NCBI GenBank assembly: GCA_036496605.1
Contig: DASXKV010000033.1
Span: forward strand, 1-64,000
From: Gemmatimonadaceae bacterium
GTDB taxonomy: Bacteria; Gemmatimonadota; Gemmatimonadetes; Gemmatimonadales; Gemmatimonadaceae
DNA length: 64,000 nucleotides
Direction of reading: 5' to 3'
How positions within the stretch are numbered: the first letter of the stretch is position 1; the number at the start of each line of letters is the position of its first letter. Below, in pieces: positions 44,179 through 52,844 of the stretch. The notes under the pieces were generated by a model. That model worked only from the letters and a program-made list of their open reading frames with translations. It was not told the DNA's origin and did no database searches. Made by a program: the position numbers and the translations under genes.

Positions 44179-45119
44179 CCGCGCCGCTTGAACAAGACGG
44201 ACGGCAGTGTCTTCACGATGATCTTGAGATCACGCGTGAGACTCTTCTGGCGCAGATACTCCAGGTCGTATCGCACCTTCTTGCGCACGTCATCGACGCA
44301 TGAATCGTACTTCAGGTGGATCTGCGCCCAGCCTGTGATTCCCGGCTTCGTTCGCTGTCGCAACGGATAGTCCTCGATCTCCGCGGCGAGTCGCGCGAAG
44401 ATGCTTGGACGCTCCGGTCGCGGACCGACGATGTTCATGTTCCCGCGGAGCACGTTGAACAACTGCGGCAGCTCGTCCAGCCGATATTTCCGAAGGAAGC
44501 AACCGATGCGCGTGCTGCGCGGATCGTCCTTCACCGCCCACACGGCGCCGGTGTTACACTCTGCGGCATCACACATCGTGCGAAACTTGTAAATCATGAA
44601 GACCTCTCCGCCGAGGTCCTGTGCGCGCAGGTCGTCGTGAAGCGCGAGAAATCGCGCCCACAAATGCCAACGCGAATCGGTGCGCCGCCGCGAGTGCAAA
44701 CGTACGCCCCGTCGGTCGAGACCGATCCGCGGCTGCCGATAGAGCACTGGTCCTTTCGACGTCAGCTTGATCGCGAGCGCAATGACCAGCATCAGCGGCG
44801 CGGCGACTATCAGCGCAACTGCGGCGACGACGATGTTGACGAGACGCTCGAGGCGTTGATACCGTGCGAGCGCCTCGACGGCGAACGGAGGCGGCGGCGC
44901 CAGCGTGAACGGATCCGCCGCGAGCGGATCCGGTGCGAGCGGATCCGGTGTGAGCGGTGCGGCGATGTCGCCGCTGTCAGCCGGCGACGCGGCCGGCAGC
45001 GCCGCGGCATCCATCAAAAATAGAGTAGCAGAATCGGTCGGAGCGGGAGGTGCTGTTTCTGCTTGTTGCACGAGTTGCTCCTGCGCTTCGGCGTGCGGCC
45101 GCGTCGCCCCACTATCCAC
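44172..45119 (-). CDS. Initiating phosphoglycosyl transferase (bacterial sugar transferase) with Asp/Pro-repeat N-terminus
   Basis: A 315-residue monotopic phosphoglycosyl transferase that would put the first sugar-phosphate on undecaprenyl phosphate. A single membrane hairpin (LVNIVVAAVALIVAAPLMLV) is followed by TSKGPVLYRQPRIGLDRRG, VFMIYKFRTM, KYRLDELPQLFNVLRGNMNI and VGPRPERPSIFARL. An insertion of about 35 residues between RIGLDRRG and VFMIYKFRTM, rich in Arg and Trp, is longer than in most relatives. The first 75 residues are disordered and include repeats of APDPL/AADPF coded by tandem 15-nt DNA units. Start is GTG at 45119; an in-frame ATG at 45014 is an alternative. It heads the minus-strand run that includes a GT4, Wzy and the beta-helix protein. 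Confidence 0.9.
   Translation of the reverse strand: MDSGATRPHAEAQEQLVQQAETAPPAPTDSATLFLMDAAALPAASPADSGDIAAPLTPDPLAPDPLAADPFTLAPPPPFAVEALARYQRLERLVNIVVAAVALIVAAPLMLVIALAIKLTSKGPVLYRQPRIGLDRRGVRLHSRRRTDSRWHLWARFLALHDDLRAQDLGGEVFMIYKFRTMCDAAECNTGAVWAVKDDPRSTRIGCFLRKYRLDELPQLFNVLRGNMNIVGPRPERPSIFARLAAEIEDYPLRQRTKPGITGWAQIHLKYDSCVDDVRKKVRYDLEYLRQKSLTRDLKIIVKTLPSVLFKRRGW
44905..44964. repeat. 15-nt tandem repeat inside the phosphoglycosyl transferase gene
   Basis: Four units of 15 nt start at 44905, 44920, 44935 and 44950; the two central ones are identical (GCGAGCGGATCCGGT). The repeat is a multiple of three, so copy-number change would add or remove five-residue units of Asp/Pro sequence in the disordered N-terminus without breaking the frame. 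Confidence 0.8.
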
Positions 45120-45153
45120 GGTTGACTCCCCCGGCGTTCCAGTGTCCGGTACT

Positions 45154-45876
45154 TTAGAAGGCTTTCAAAGAGTGAAGAGTCAGTAGTAGGCCCGTCGCCA
45201 CTCCGGCAATTTGCGTGATGAGAATCCAGTTTCGTTGTCGCGTTGGCGTCAGAACAACCTCGTCGCCAGCGTCGATTCCCAGCGCGCCGAGTGGCAACCC
45301 GCGCACCATCGCGTCGCGGATTGTGTGCTCGTCGATGAGAGTACTTTGACCGCGGCGAACGCGAACTCGCGTCAAGTCCGCTTGTGGTGACGGACCGCCG
45401 GCGACCATGAGCAGATCGCCCAACGTGATTTGCAGCGGAACACGGTAGTAACCCGGATGTACGACCTCCCCAAGCACTCCGACCGGCACAAGCGGTGTCG
45501 CGCGCACGACCTCGCGCTTCACGTAGCGTCCGATCTGCTGACCCAGATACGACTGAACTTGTGACCGAAGCACGCCGTCGAGAGAAATCGGTGGCAGCTT
45601 CTGGAAGACCACTGTCCGGTCAGACTGCACGGTAACGGTGTCGACGCTTATCGAATCACCCCGCATCACGACGATGATGCGGTCGCCTGATTGGAAATCG
45701 CCATTGTGGAGAGGCAGCCGCCGCACATCGCCATCGGCCGTCCCCGCCCGCGCGCCTTGCTGTGCAATTGCACCCGTCGGCGCAACGACTGACCAGAGAA
45801 TGACGCAGACGCGAACGACCGCGAGAAGCACTGATTCTCGCCAAGCGAATTGCGAAGCCTGCGTGTTGTTGTACAT
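45154..45876 (-). CDS. Polysaccharide export protein (short Wza-like, Poly_export/SLBB)
   Basis: A 240-residue exported protein. Its signal is VVRVCVILWSVVAPTGAIAQ, without a lipobox Cys, unlike typical Wza. The Poly_export domain covers about residues 55-125 (NGDFQSGDRIIVVMRGDSIS, VVFQKLPPISLDGV). An SLBB-type beta-grasp follows (VGVLGEVVHPGYYRVPLQIT, LGDLLMVAGGPSPQADL, GDEVVLTP). The C-terminus has a hydrophobic segment, WILITQIAGVATGLLLTL, that could insert in a membrane. It is much shorter than E. coli Wza (about 380), having one SLBB instead of two or three. It lies between the kinase/chain-length gene and the phosphoglycosyl transferase gene and would form or help form the export channel. 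Confidence 0.9.
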   Translation of the reverse strand: MYNNTQASQFAWRESVLLAVVRVCVILWSVVAPTGAIAQQGARAGTADGDVRRLPLHNGDFQSGDRIIVVMRGDSISVDTVTVQSDRTVVFQKLPPISLDGVLRSQVQSYLGQQIGRYVKREVVRATPLVPVGVLGEVVHPGYYRVPLQITLGDLLMVAGGPSPQADLTRVRVRRGQSTLIDEHTIRDAMVRGLPLGALGIDAGDEVVLTPTRQRNWILITQIAGVATGLLLTLHSLKAF

Positions 45877-45990
45877 CTGCGTGATTATCCGGCGTCGGAT
45901 GCAACCGCGTTAGACTACAAGCTGTGTGCCCTACATCACGTTGAACCGTCGAAAACCGAGAGTGGGCGACTCCGGCAGGCGTCGTTGTGG

Positions 45991-48483
45991 TCAGCGCTCG
46001 AGTGAAAGGAGCCCGGAGCGGCGAGCGAATTCATCGAGCTGGGTTTCCAGAGCGGGAAGCTTCGATTCTTCCTTCTGATCGGAGTACGAATACGAGTAGT
46101 ATTGGAAGTCGCCGGCCATCCGGACGTCGTTCAGCACGACGCCGAGCAGCCGGATTGGCAGGCGCGTAATCAGCTTCAGCTTGGCTTCCGCCAGCTTCCG
46201 ATTCGACTCACCAGCCCGCAATACGAGCAACATGTTGCCCGTTGCAGTGCCGAGGACAAACGGATCGATACCGGCACCTAACGGGGAGCAGTCGACAATC
46301 ACCGCCTCGAAGCGCCGTTGCAGCTCCGTCATCAAGTCCGGGACGACTGGCGACATGAGGAGCTCCGGCCCACGCGCCTGTTGCGTTCCGCGCGTCATGA
46401 TCCACAACTTTTCATTGGTCGTCGTTTGCAGCGTCTGCTCCAGGGTCGCCGCGCCCGTGACATAGTCGAGCAGTCCTGGCGACCGGGGAAGCTCGAAACG
46501 CTTGTCCAGTTCACCGCGGCGAATGTCGCCGTCGACGAGCAGCGTGCGATAGCCAGCGTCCGCGAATGAGTGCGCGAGATTGGCGGAGATCATGGACTTG
46601 CCGTCGCCCGCGTTTGGACTCGAGATCGTCACGAGCACGCGTCCCGACGGGTCCGCAGCTTGTGCCACGCTCAGCCGTACCGTGCGAAACGCCTCGACGA
46701 GTTGCATGGCGTCGGCCTCGGCGCGGAGTCCGTGCGTCTTGACGGCGGGAATTGCACCGACGATCTCGAGTCCCATTTCCTCGGTTGCTTGCTCCGGATA
46801 TCGGAACCGCGGGTCGTACCGATCGAGGAGGAACGCGAGGCCGCCGGCAGCGATGATGCCAATGATGACGGCCAAGCCGATCACGAACGGCGCGCGATTA
46901 CTCGTCGGCGTCTCGGGAACAACGGGAGCGTCGAGAACGGTCACGTCGGAGACGGCGCTCGCCTCCGCGAGATTGGCTTCTTCCGAGCGGCTTTTGAGAA
47001 GATTGTAGAGGTTCTCGCTCGTCGCGACATTGCGACGGAGACGCGCTTCCTCGATGGTGCGGGCCGGCACGCCGCGCAGCTCGCGTTCCGTGCTCTGCAC
47101 CTGGTCCTGAAGATCACCCTCCTGCATCTTGAGCTGGGTAACCAACGCGTCGACGGCACGCGGAATCGTTTGCTCACGAAGCTCCTTCACGTCTGCGCTG
47201 AGGCCGCGGACTGTTGGATGCGCGTCGGTGAATTCCTTGCGGGCGTTGGTCAGCTTCGCTTCGTCGTCGGCGAGATTGCGTAACGCGGTTTGCAACTGCG
47301 GATCGCTTTTCGCGGCGGGCACGATGCTCAACGCGCTGGCATCGAGAGTCCCCGCTTGCACAGCCGACATCGTGCGCTCCAAGGTCAACCGTTCGCGACG
47401 CGCAGCTTCGTACGTGTTCTCGTCCGTGAAGAAGTTCTCGGACACGGGATCGCGTGTGCGGTCGTCACCAGCGGCCGCGGTGTGCGCGTCGGGACCGTCG
47501 GTGCCCTGAATCGGTCGCGCCGTGGCTCGCGTCTCGGATGGGAGCGTGATGGTGCGAACTCGAAATGCTTCCAGTGCGTTTTCGGCGTCGTGCAAGTCCT
47601 TCGCGGCAACGTCGAGCTGTTTGTTCAGCGTTCCCGCGACTTCGACGAGGTTGCGCTTCTTCAAATCAGCGGCGGCAGCGACGAATTCATCGACGAGCGT
47701 CTGCATGATGGCGGTGAGGTGTTGCGGGCTGGTACCCGTCAACGCGACGCGGAGAAGATTGCTCCCTTCGGGCAACGAGCTCGTTAGGTTCGTACGCATC
47801 GCCAGCGCCGCCGTGCGCGGCGTGACGAGTGTGAAGCGGACCGTGCGCCCGCGACTGAGCGCCGCTGCCGACGGCGCCCAAAGAAAACCGACCGGGCGAC
47901 CCACGGAATCACCAACAACGCCGGTCTCTACGCGCGGTCCTTTTGCGAACGACAACGTGTAAACGCGACCAGTCGGATTCACCTTCAGCACATACTCGCC
48001 CGGCGTGAACTTCTCGCGCGTTCGAAAATCCCAGAACACCGCGGAATCCGGTGCCGACGACGGCGTGACATAAAGCGTCAGCCGCCGCGCAACCTTTTCC
48101 AGGATCGCAAAGCTGGTGAGCAGCTCGGGCCAGGCGGCAGCATGCATGACCTCATCACCACGAATGGGTGCGGCCCGGTCGTTCTGGCGGGAATCGGGAG
48201 TGATCCAGATTGTCGAATGAACGACGTAGGTGGGCTTGATGAAGCGCGAAGCAACGATGCCGCCGCCAATCGCGGCCGCAATCACCAGCGCGAGCAGCCA
48301 TTTATAGCGGCGCAGTGCGGCGAGATACCGCGTCCACGAGATACGACTCGCCGATTTGTGGAGTTGATCCCAATCCCATCCCTGATGCGGCTTTTCCCGC
48401 ACGGGGGCGATCGGCGACGTGACGCTGGGCGCCGAGATGGGTTCGCGCTTCCGAACCGTTCGTGATGTGGAAACAGGGTCCAT
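45991..48483 (-). CDS. Chain-length regulator with BY-kinase domain (Wzc/GumC-type)
   Basis: An 830-residue protein with a Wzz-type domain: first membrane segment WLLALVIAAAIGGGIVASRF, a periplasmic region with long coiled coils (about 250-530), and a second membrane segment FVIGLAVIIGIIAAGGLAFL. A cytoplasmic tyrosine-kinase domain is fused to it. Walker A is NAGDGKSMISANLAHSF near residue 626, Walker A' is TLLVDGDIRRGELDK near 649, and the Walker B region reads AVIVDCSPLGAG where most members have a DxPP-type motif. The tyrosine cluster near 796 is YYSYSYSD. These proteins set polymer length with Wzy and cycle through autophosphorylation. The ATG at 48483 has GAGG close upstream; a GTG at 48501 is also possible. 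Confidence 0.92.
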   Translation of the reverse strand: MDPVSTSRTVRKREPISAPSVTSPIAPVREKPHQGWDWDQLHKSASRISWTRYLAALRRYKWLLALVIAAAIGGGIVASRFIKPTYVVHSTIWITPDSRQNDRAAPIRGDEVMHAAAWPELLTSFAILEKVARRLTLYVTPSSAPDSAVFWDFRTREKFTPGEYVLKVNPTGRVYTLSFAKGPRVETGVVGDSVGRPVGFLWAPSAAALSRGRTVRFTLVTPRTAALAMRTNLTSSLPEGSNLLRVALTGTSPQHLTAIMQTLVDEFVAAAADLKKRNLVEVAGTLNKQLDVAAKDLHDAENALEAFRVRTITLPSETRATARPIQGTDGPDAHTAAAGDDRTRDPVSENFFTDENTYEAARRERLTLERTMSAVQAGTLDASALSIVPAAKSDPQLQTALRNLADDEAKLTNARKEFTDAHPTVRGLSADVKELREQTIPRAVDALVTQLKMQEGDLQDQVQSTERELRGVPARTIEEARLRRNVATSENLYNLLKSRSEEANLAEASAVSDVTVLDAPVVPETPTSNRAPFVIGLAVIIGIIAAGGLAFLLDRYDPRFRYPEQATEEMGLEIVGAIPAVKTHGLRAEADAMQLVEAFRTVRLSVAQAADPSGRVLVTISSPNAGDGKSMISANLAHSFADAGYRTLLVDGDIRRGELDKRFELPRSPGLLDYVTGAATLEQTLQTTTNEKLWIMTRGTQQARGPELLMSPVVPDLMTELQRRFEAVIVDCSPLGAGIDPFVLGTATGNMLLVLRAGESNRKLAEAKLKLITRLPIRLLGVVLNDVRMAGDFQYYSYSYSDQKEESKLPALETQLDEFARRSGLLSLER

Positions 48484-48799
48484 GGCCTCTACACGCGGCA
48501 CGACTGGTCGTCGTCGGGACTCGCACGAGGACAGCGGCCGGTGATGGCAAGATTGGCGCCGCTACCGACAATGTCAGTCGAATGACACGTGAGGGTCTTC
48601 GCCATGCGATTACGATAACGCCACTCACCACCAGCAGCAGCACGATCGGCTATCGGAGCGACCGATGACGAGGTCGGGTTTAGCGCATACTCATCGATAG
48701 TGCCGCAGAACGGCCAGCTCGAGCACCTTCACGCGACAATTGGGCCAGCACGCCAAGCGGCCAGCATGATCGGCGTCGCGTTGGGATTCGCCGGTAAGG
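48484..48799. other. Divergent intergenic region with a perfect palindrome
   Basis: This 316-nt region separates the kinase gene (minus) from the GNAT-like gene (plus) and must hold promoters for both. It contains ATCGG-AGCGA-CCGAT at 48652-48666, a perfect 5+5 inverted repeat, with a further ATCGG half-site at 48645-48649. I see no gene, no repeat array and no clear sigma-70 pair. Confidence 0.4.
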
Positions 48800-49879
48800 A
48801 TGACGGCGGCATGCGATCTGCAACCCCAGTCCGCCACGAACTTCCCTTCGGTCCGTGGACGCTCACGACCCCCAGTGCTCAGAATTCAACGCGTCAATCC
48901 GCTCGACGTTGCCGACTCGCTGAGGTCCTTCTTCGCCAACGAGAATCAGGCACTCGCCACCCTTGTCGACTCCGCATATCCGGAAGTGGCGCGCCGGGGT
49001 GGGGCGAGTTGGATAGGAGTCGACGACACGGGTCATGTGCAGCTGAACTGCACGCTCTGCCCTCACGATTTCCAATTTCGTGGACGAACAGTACGCGGTG
49101 GAATGCTCGCGAACACCGTGGCGTCGAAGAACTATCGCTGGTTCTTCCCCACGGTGTCGCTCGTGAAACAGCTCGTCCAGGACGTCACGCGGGAAGCGGA
49201 GCTGGACTTCCTATATACGGATCCCCAGCCATCGGCTGCCGTCGTGTCGAAGGCAGCGGGGCTCGAGCAGATCGGCGCATTGGACAGATTCGTCATTCCG
49301 CTGAGTGACAGCGCGCGTTCTCGTGCGATTGCGGCCCATGTGTACAGCGCCGCGCTTCGTCTTCGTCTTGGATTCGCCGCGCGCTGCGCGGCTATCGACT
49401 CGAGAATGTACGACGTGAGCCGGATCGCCGAGTCAATCGGAACGTCGAGTCGCCTGCAGCCACATCACTCGGACTCCTTATATAGACGTCGGCTGCACGG
49501 CTACCCAGGGTCGGATTACGTATGGTGCGAGTTTCGGCTACCGAGCCATCGCAAGGCGCGGGACCCGGACGCCGCCGTGCTGTTGCAAGGGCCCGATGAA
49601 AGAAAGGTCGTGCATGTCTGGGCGATTCGTCGTCGAGAGAACGTCGCGCTTCGACCTTTGATTCCGGGCTTGCTGAAGGTGGCGCGAGAACGCGGCGGGC
49701 ACCGTCTTGAAGTGGAAGCGGTTCAGGAGTCCGACCTCGCCCACGAGCTACGGCGCACTGGCTTTCGCACACGCGACGATCTGGTTCCGGTCTTTGGTAA
49801 GGGCATCACACCAGCCGGCACCGACGTCGTCAACGCGATTCACGACTGGGAGATCACGGCGCTCGACATGGATCGTTAG
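48800..49879 (+). CDS. GNAT-fold protein of the polysaccharide locus, unknown substrate
   Basis: A 359-residue protein I would place, with moderate certainty, among GNAT/FemAB-like acyl or aminoacyl transferases. The N-terminal half has LRSFFANENQALATLVDSAY and VRGGMLANTVASKNYRWFFP, a strand-helix arrangement typical of a GNAT core. The second half has HVWAIRRRENVALRPLIPGL and the ending DVVNAIHDWEITALDMDR. Similar proteins occur in exopolysaccharide loci and may acylate amino-sugars. The ATG at 48800 has TAAGG only 1 nt upstream, which is close for a ribosome site. Its stop codon lies within one of the recurrent CGTTAGGC octamers and overlaps the stop of the converging glycosyltransferase gene by 4 nt. 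Confidence 0.7.
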   Translation: MTAACDLQPQSATNFPSVRGRSRPPVLRIQRVNPLDVADSLRSFFANENQALATLVDSAYPEVARRGGASWIGVDDTGHVQLNCTLCPHDFQFRGRTVRGGMLANTVASKNYRWFFPTVSLVKQLVQDVTREAELDFLYTDPQPSAAVVSKAAGLEQIGALDRFVIPLSDSARSRAIAAHVYSAALRLRLGFAARCAAIDSRMYDVSRIAESIGTSSRLQPHHSDSLYRRRLHGYPGSDYVWCEFRLPSHRKARDPDAAVLLQGPDERKVVHVWAIRRRENVALRPLIPGLLKVARERGGHRLEVEAVQESDLAHELRRTGFRTRDDLVPVFGKGITPAGTDVVNAIHDWEITALDMDR

Positions 49880-51024
49880 GCGCTCCAGACGTCCCACCGC
49901 CGTCGCGCCGAATTCACGGCCGCGACGACGACGGCAGCTTGCAACATTGCGATCCAGACGAGACCGGAGCGAATGACACGTGCGGTTTTCGATCTCTGAA
50001 TCGTGCTCAGGGCCGCCAGCATACAAAGCGGTACACCCGTGGCGATCGGATTCGATTCGATCCACCGGATGAGGAACACGCTGCCCCACGCGGCAAGACC
50101 GATGAGCCAGTACGGCGTCAGAAGTCGAAGAAGTTTGTGGAAGACGAATTGCGCCCAGATCGGATTGCGCGCGGGAACGAGGAGTTGCGGCAACCAGCAG
50201 CAGAGTTGGAGAACGCCAGTCAATGTCCGCACTTTGCGCCGATACTCTTGTCGCGGCGCGGAATGTCTGAGGTCGACCGCGCGCGCTTCGTCGACGAAGA
50301 CGACTCGCTGCCCCGAGAGGACGACGCGCATCGGCGCATACACATCATCGAGTATCAATGACGGTGGGAGCGGCGTCCACAGCGAGCGACGAAGAGCCCA
50401 GATCGCGCCGGTGGCGCCGACGCACGAGTTGATCATCGCCTCGCAACGGCGCAGCCAGCGCTCGTACGACCAGTAACGCCCAACGGGTGAGCGCTGTGCC
50501 TTCTCGGAGAGCTCGAGCCGACCGGATGCGGCGCCGACGTGCTCATCAGCAAACGCGGCCACCAGGCAGCTCACGGCCCCGGCCTCGAATCGTTGTTGAG
50601 AGTCTGTGAATAGCAGAAGATCGCCCTGCGCGGCGCGGACGGCAGCGTTCAGTGTCGCCGCTTTTCCGCCCGGCATGTCCCCGCGAACGACGCGAACAGT
50701 GGGCGCGATCGCCAGTTCGTCCGTCGCAACCGGTGGCGCCGCATAGTCGAGTCCGACAATCACCTCGAGCCGATGGGCGTCGTGCGCGGCCGACAGACAA
50801 TCGATGATGCGCTCGCGCACGACGACGGGGTCGTCGCGTGTCGCGATGATCACGGAGACCGACGGCGGAGCTTCGTTTCGAGACGAATGCGTTGCTTCGG
50901 GGCAACGGCACCGCTTGGCCAGGAGGCCGATGATCGCGGGGTAGACAATCCACACCAGCAGGATGCCGGCCGCACCCAACGCTGCGAACCATTCAACGAC
51001 CCTCACTTCTGCACCGCCCGGCAA
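49876..51024 (-). CDS. Membrane-bound family 2 glycosyltransferase
   Basis: A 382-residue integral-membrane GT2. One N-terminal membrane segment (WFAALGAAGILLVWIVYPAI), then the GT-A domain: SVSVIIATRDDPVVVRERII, LEVIVGLDYAAPP, GGKAATLNAAVRAAQGDLLL, with FTDSQQ where the DxD usually lies. The acceptor motifs are ILDDVYAPMRVVLSGQRVVF and QEYRRKVRTLTG (a Q/RxxRW-like position). Two to three C-terminal membrane segments follow. Such proteins elongate or secrete polysaccharide. Start is TTG at 51024 or GTG at 51006; neither has a clear ribosome site. Confidence 0.88.
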   Translation of the reverse strand: MPGGAEVRVVEWFAALGAAGILLVWIVYPAIIGLLAKRCRCPEATHSSRNEAPPSVSVIIATRDDPVVVRERIIDCLSAAHDAHRLEVIVGLDYAAPPVATDELAIAPTVRVVRGDMPGGKAATLNAAVRAAQGDLLLFTDSQQRFEAGAVSCLVAAFADEHVGAASGRLELSEKAQRSPVGRYWSYERWLRRCEAMINSCVGATGAIWALRRSLWTPLPPSLILDDVYAPMRVVLSGQRVVFVDEARAVDLRHSAPRQEYRRKVRTLTGVLQLCCWLPQLLVPARNPIWAQFVFHKLLRLLTPYWLIGLAAWGSVFLIRWIESNPIATGVPLCMLAALSTIQRSKTARVIRSGLVWIAMLQAAVVVAAVNSARRRWDVWSA

Positions 51025-51346
51025 CCACCCATCCCATCCATCCAGATGACCGTCGGGCGCTCACGGTTGGCAGAAGACGTACCAGGGGTGACTCGCCCAC
51101 TCGATTACGCCGTGCGCTGCGCACGATACGCGGCCCGACCTCGGTATTGACGTCTTTCATCAGGCGCGCACGATGGCCTGGTGCGTTATGCAACACGCCA
51201 TTCTCCACATGGCAACGTTGATAAACGCTCACGCTCCGTGCTGCCGTGGTGCGTCCTTTTTCGCTGCCGCGTAACGGTTTTTCGGAAATACTCAACGTCT
51301 TGGTCCCCGCCTTGCTCCTGTCCGATTTCCTGCGTGGAGGACGCCG
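51025..51346. other. Intergenic region between GT2 and the small Trp-rich protein gene
   Basis: This 322-nt divergent region carries promoters for both sides. The one structure I see is an 8-bp stem with one G-U pair (CATCAGGC at 51158-51165 with GCCTGGTG at 51176-51183). A relatively AT-rich stretch near 51205-51290 (including ACGGTTTTTCGGAAATACT) could be the promoter for the small gene. Nothing else can be supported. Confidence 0.4.
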
Positions 51347-51649
51347 ATGGGTTATCGGGAATTCGTCGATTCGCTCGGCATTGTCTGGAAGGTTTGGAAT
51401 AACGTGCCACTCGCAGGTGCGGCGCTGCGCGGCGAGATGAGGAACGGGTGGCTGACGTTCGAGTCGATGACCGGCTGTCTTCGTCGACTCGCTCCCGTCC
51501 CAGACCACTGGGAGCTGCTATCCGCCGAACAACTGGAACCCCTTTGCAGTCGCGCCTCCGAGGTGCGCCGGTCATCCGGCTCAGGCGACGCGCTGGACTC
51601 TGCGCCTAACGACTCAGTCACTCGGCGCCATGGCAAGCCCAACAATTAA
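51347..51649 (+). CDS. Small Trp-rich protein (Gemmatimonadota-type, unknown function)
   Basis: A 100-residue protein with GGAGG 7 nt before its ATG. Its pattern is REFVDSLGIVWKVWNNV, then GWLTFESMTGCLRRLAPVP and HWELLSAEQLEPLCSRA. I associate this combination (a W-x-V-W core, a W-L-x-F-E-S strand, an R-R-L-x-P-x-P-x-x-W element) with a group of small proteins seen repeatedly in Gemmatimonadota genomes, none with known function as far as I know. It has no signal or membrane segment. It is read in the same direction as the epimerase gene 12 nt downstream and may be in its operon. Confidence 0.75.
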   Translation: MGYREFVDSLGIVWKVWNNVPLAGAALRGEMRNGWLTFESMTGCLRRLAPVPDHWELLSAEQLEPLCSRASEVRRSSGSGDALDSAPNDSVTRRHGKPNN

Positions 51650-51661
51650 TCGGGAGCGACT

Positions 51662-52690
51662 GTGCGCTATCTAGTCACCGGCGGTGCGGGTTTCATCGGG
51701 TCGCATCTCGTCGAGTATCTGGCTGCCGAAGGACATACGATCGTCGTGCTCGACGACTTCTCGACAGGCAAGCGCGAGAATCTCGAAGGCATGCGGGGCG
51801 CGATCGAGATCATCGAAGGTAGCGTCACGGATACCGCGACCTGTGCACGTGCTTGCCGCGGCGTGGACTTCGTCCTGCACCAAGCCGCGCTCGCTTCGGT
51901 GCCGCGCTCGCTCCGCGACCCCGCCGCTACTCATAACGCGAATGCGACCGGAACGCTCAACGTACTCCTCGCCGCGAGGGACGCCGGCGTTAGGCGCGTG
52001 GTCTACGCGGCGTCGTCATCCGCCTACGGCAATACCACGGAGTTACCGAAGCACGAGTCGATGGTGCCGCGGCCACTGTCACCTTATGCGGTGAGTAAAC
52101 TCGCCGGCGAGCAATATTGCCGAGCACTTCATGCATCCTTCGGAATAGAGACCGTTGCCCTGCGATACTTCAACATCTTCGGCCCGCGTCAGGATCCCGC
52201 GTCGCAGTATGCTGCCGTTGTGCCCAAGTTCATCGCCGCCGCACAGGCGAACGAAGGCCCCGTGATTTATGGGGATGGTGATCAGACGAGGGATTTCACC
52301 TATGTCGCGAACGCCGTCCATGCCAACATGGCGGCGTGCAGCGCGCCGGCAACGGCGTGCGGAGAGGTATTCAACGTCGGATGCGGGACGCGCATCTCCG
52401 TCAACGAGCTGTGGCGTCGGATCGCAGCCCTCTTCGAGTGCAGCACGCCGCCGCGCTACGTACCGGCACGCGCGGGTGACGTGCGTGATTCGCTGGCTTC
52501 GCTGGACCGCTCGCGGCAGTCGCTGGGCTATGCGCCGATCATGAGCATCGACGATGGACTGCGCCACACCGTCGAGTGGTACACGGTGCGCCAGGCGCCG
52601 GCCGAGGGGACGACGGAGCCGGAGGCTCTCACGGGCGGCGGATCGTCAGCCGGGGCGTCGCTGCCTAACGAACAACAAGCGATCGTATAG
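51662..52690 (+). CDS. NAD-dependent nucleotide-sugar 4-epimerase (WbpP/GalE-like)
   Basis: A 342-residue extended short-chain dehydrogenase/reductase. NAD binding: YLVTGGAGFIGSHLVEYLAA and LDDFSTGKRENL. The catalytic Ser lies in YAASSSAYGNT and Tyr/Lys in SPYAVSKLAGEQYCRAL. VALRYFNIFGPRQDPASQYA and FTYVANAVHANMAA are the substrate-side blocks of UDP-GlcNAc 4-epimerases of the WbpP type. It would interconvert UDP-gluco and UDP-galacto sugars for the polysaccharide. It starts with GTG at 51662 with GGGAG 5-6 nt upstream. The last 35 residues are Gly/Ser-rich and probably disordered. Confidence 0.9.
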   Translation: MRYLVTGGAGFIGSHLVEYLAAEGHTIVVLDDFSTGKRENLEGMRGAIEIIEGSVTDTATCARACRGVDFVLHQAALASVPRSLRDPAATHNANATGTLNVLLAARDAGVRRVVYAASSSAYGNTTELPKHESMVPRPLSPYAVSKLAGEQYCRALHASFGIETVALRYFNIFGPRQDPASQYAAVVPKFIAAAQANEGPVIYGDGDQTRDFTYVANAVHANMAACSAPATACGEVFNVGCGTRISVNELWRRIAALFECSTPPRYVPARAGDVRDSLASLDRSRQSLGYAPIMSIDDGLRHTVEWYTVRQAPAEGTTEPEALTGGGSSAGASLPNEQQAIV

Positions 52691-52844
52691 GGCTGTCGGG
52701 AAGCTCGTGGCCACCGGGGTTCTCGACGAGACCTCGGCGGCTTGCCCGCGTGGTCGAGTCATTCGGGTTCGCTCTTGCTGTCTCGCGCGGACGCAGGCAG
52801 TTTCCTCGGCGCTGCGTTTCCTGCGATCACCGGAGGCTAGAGCG

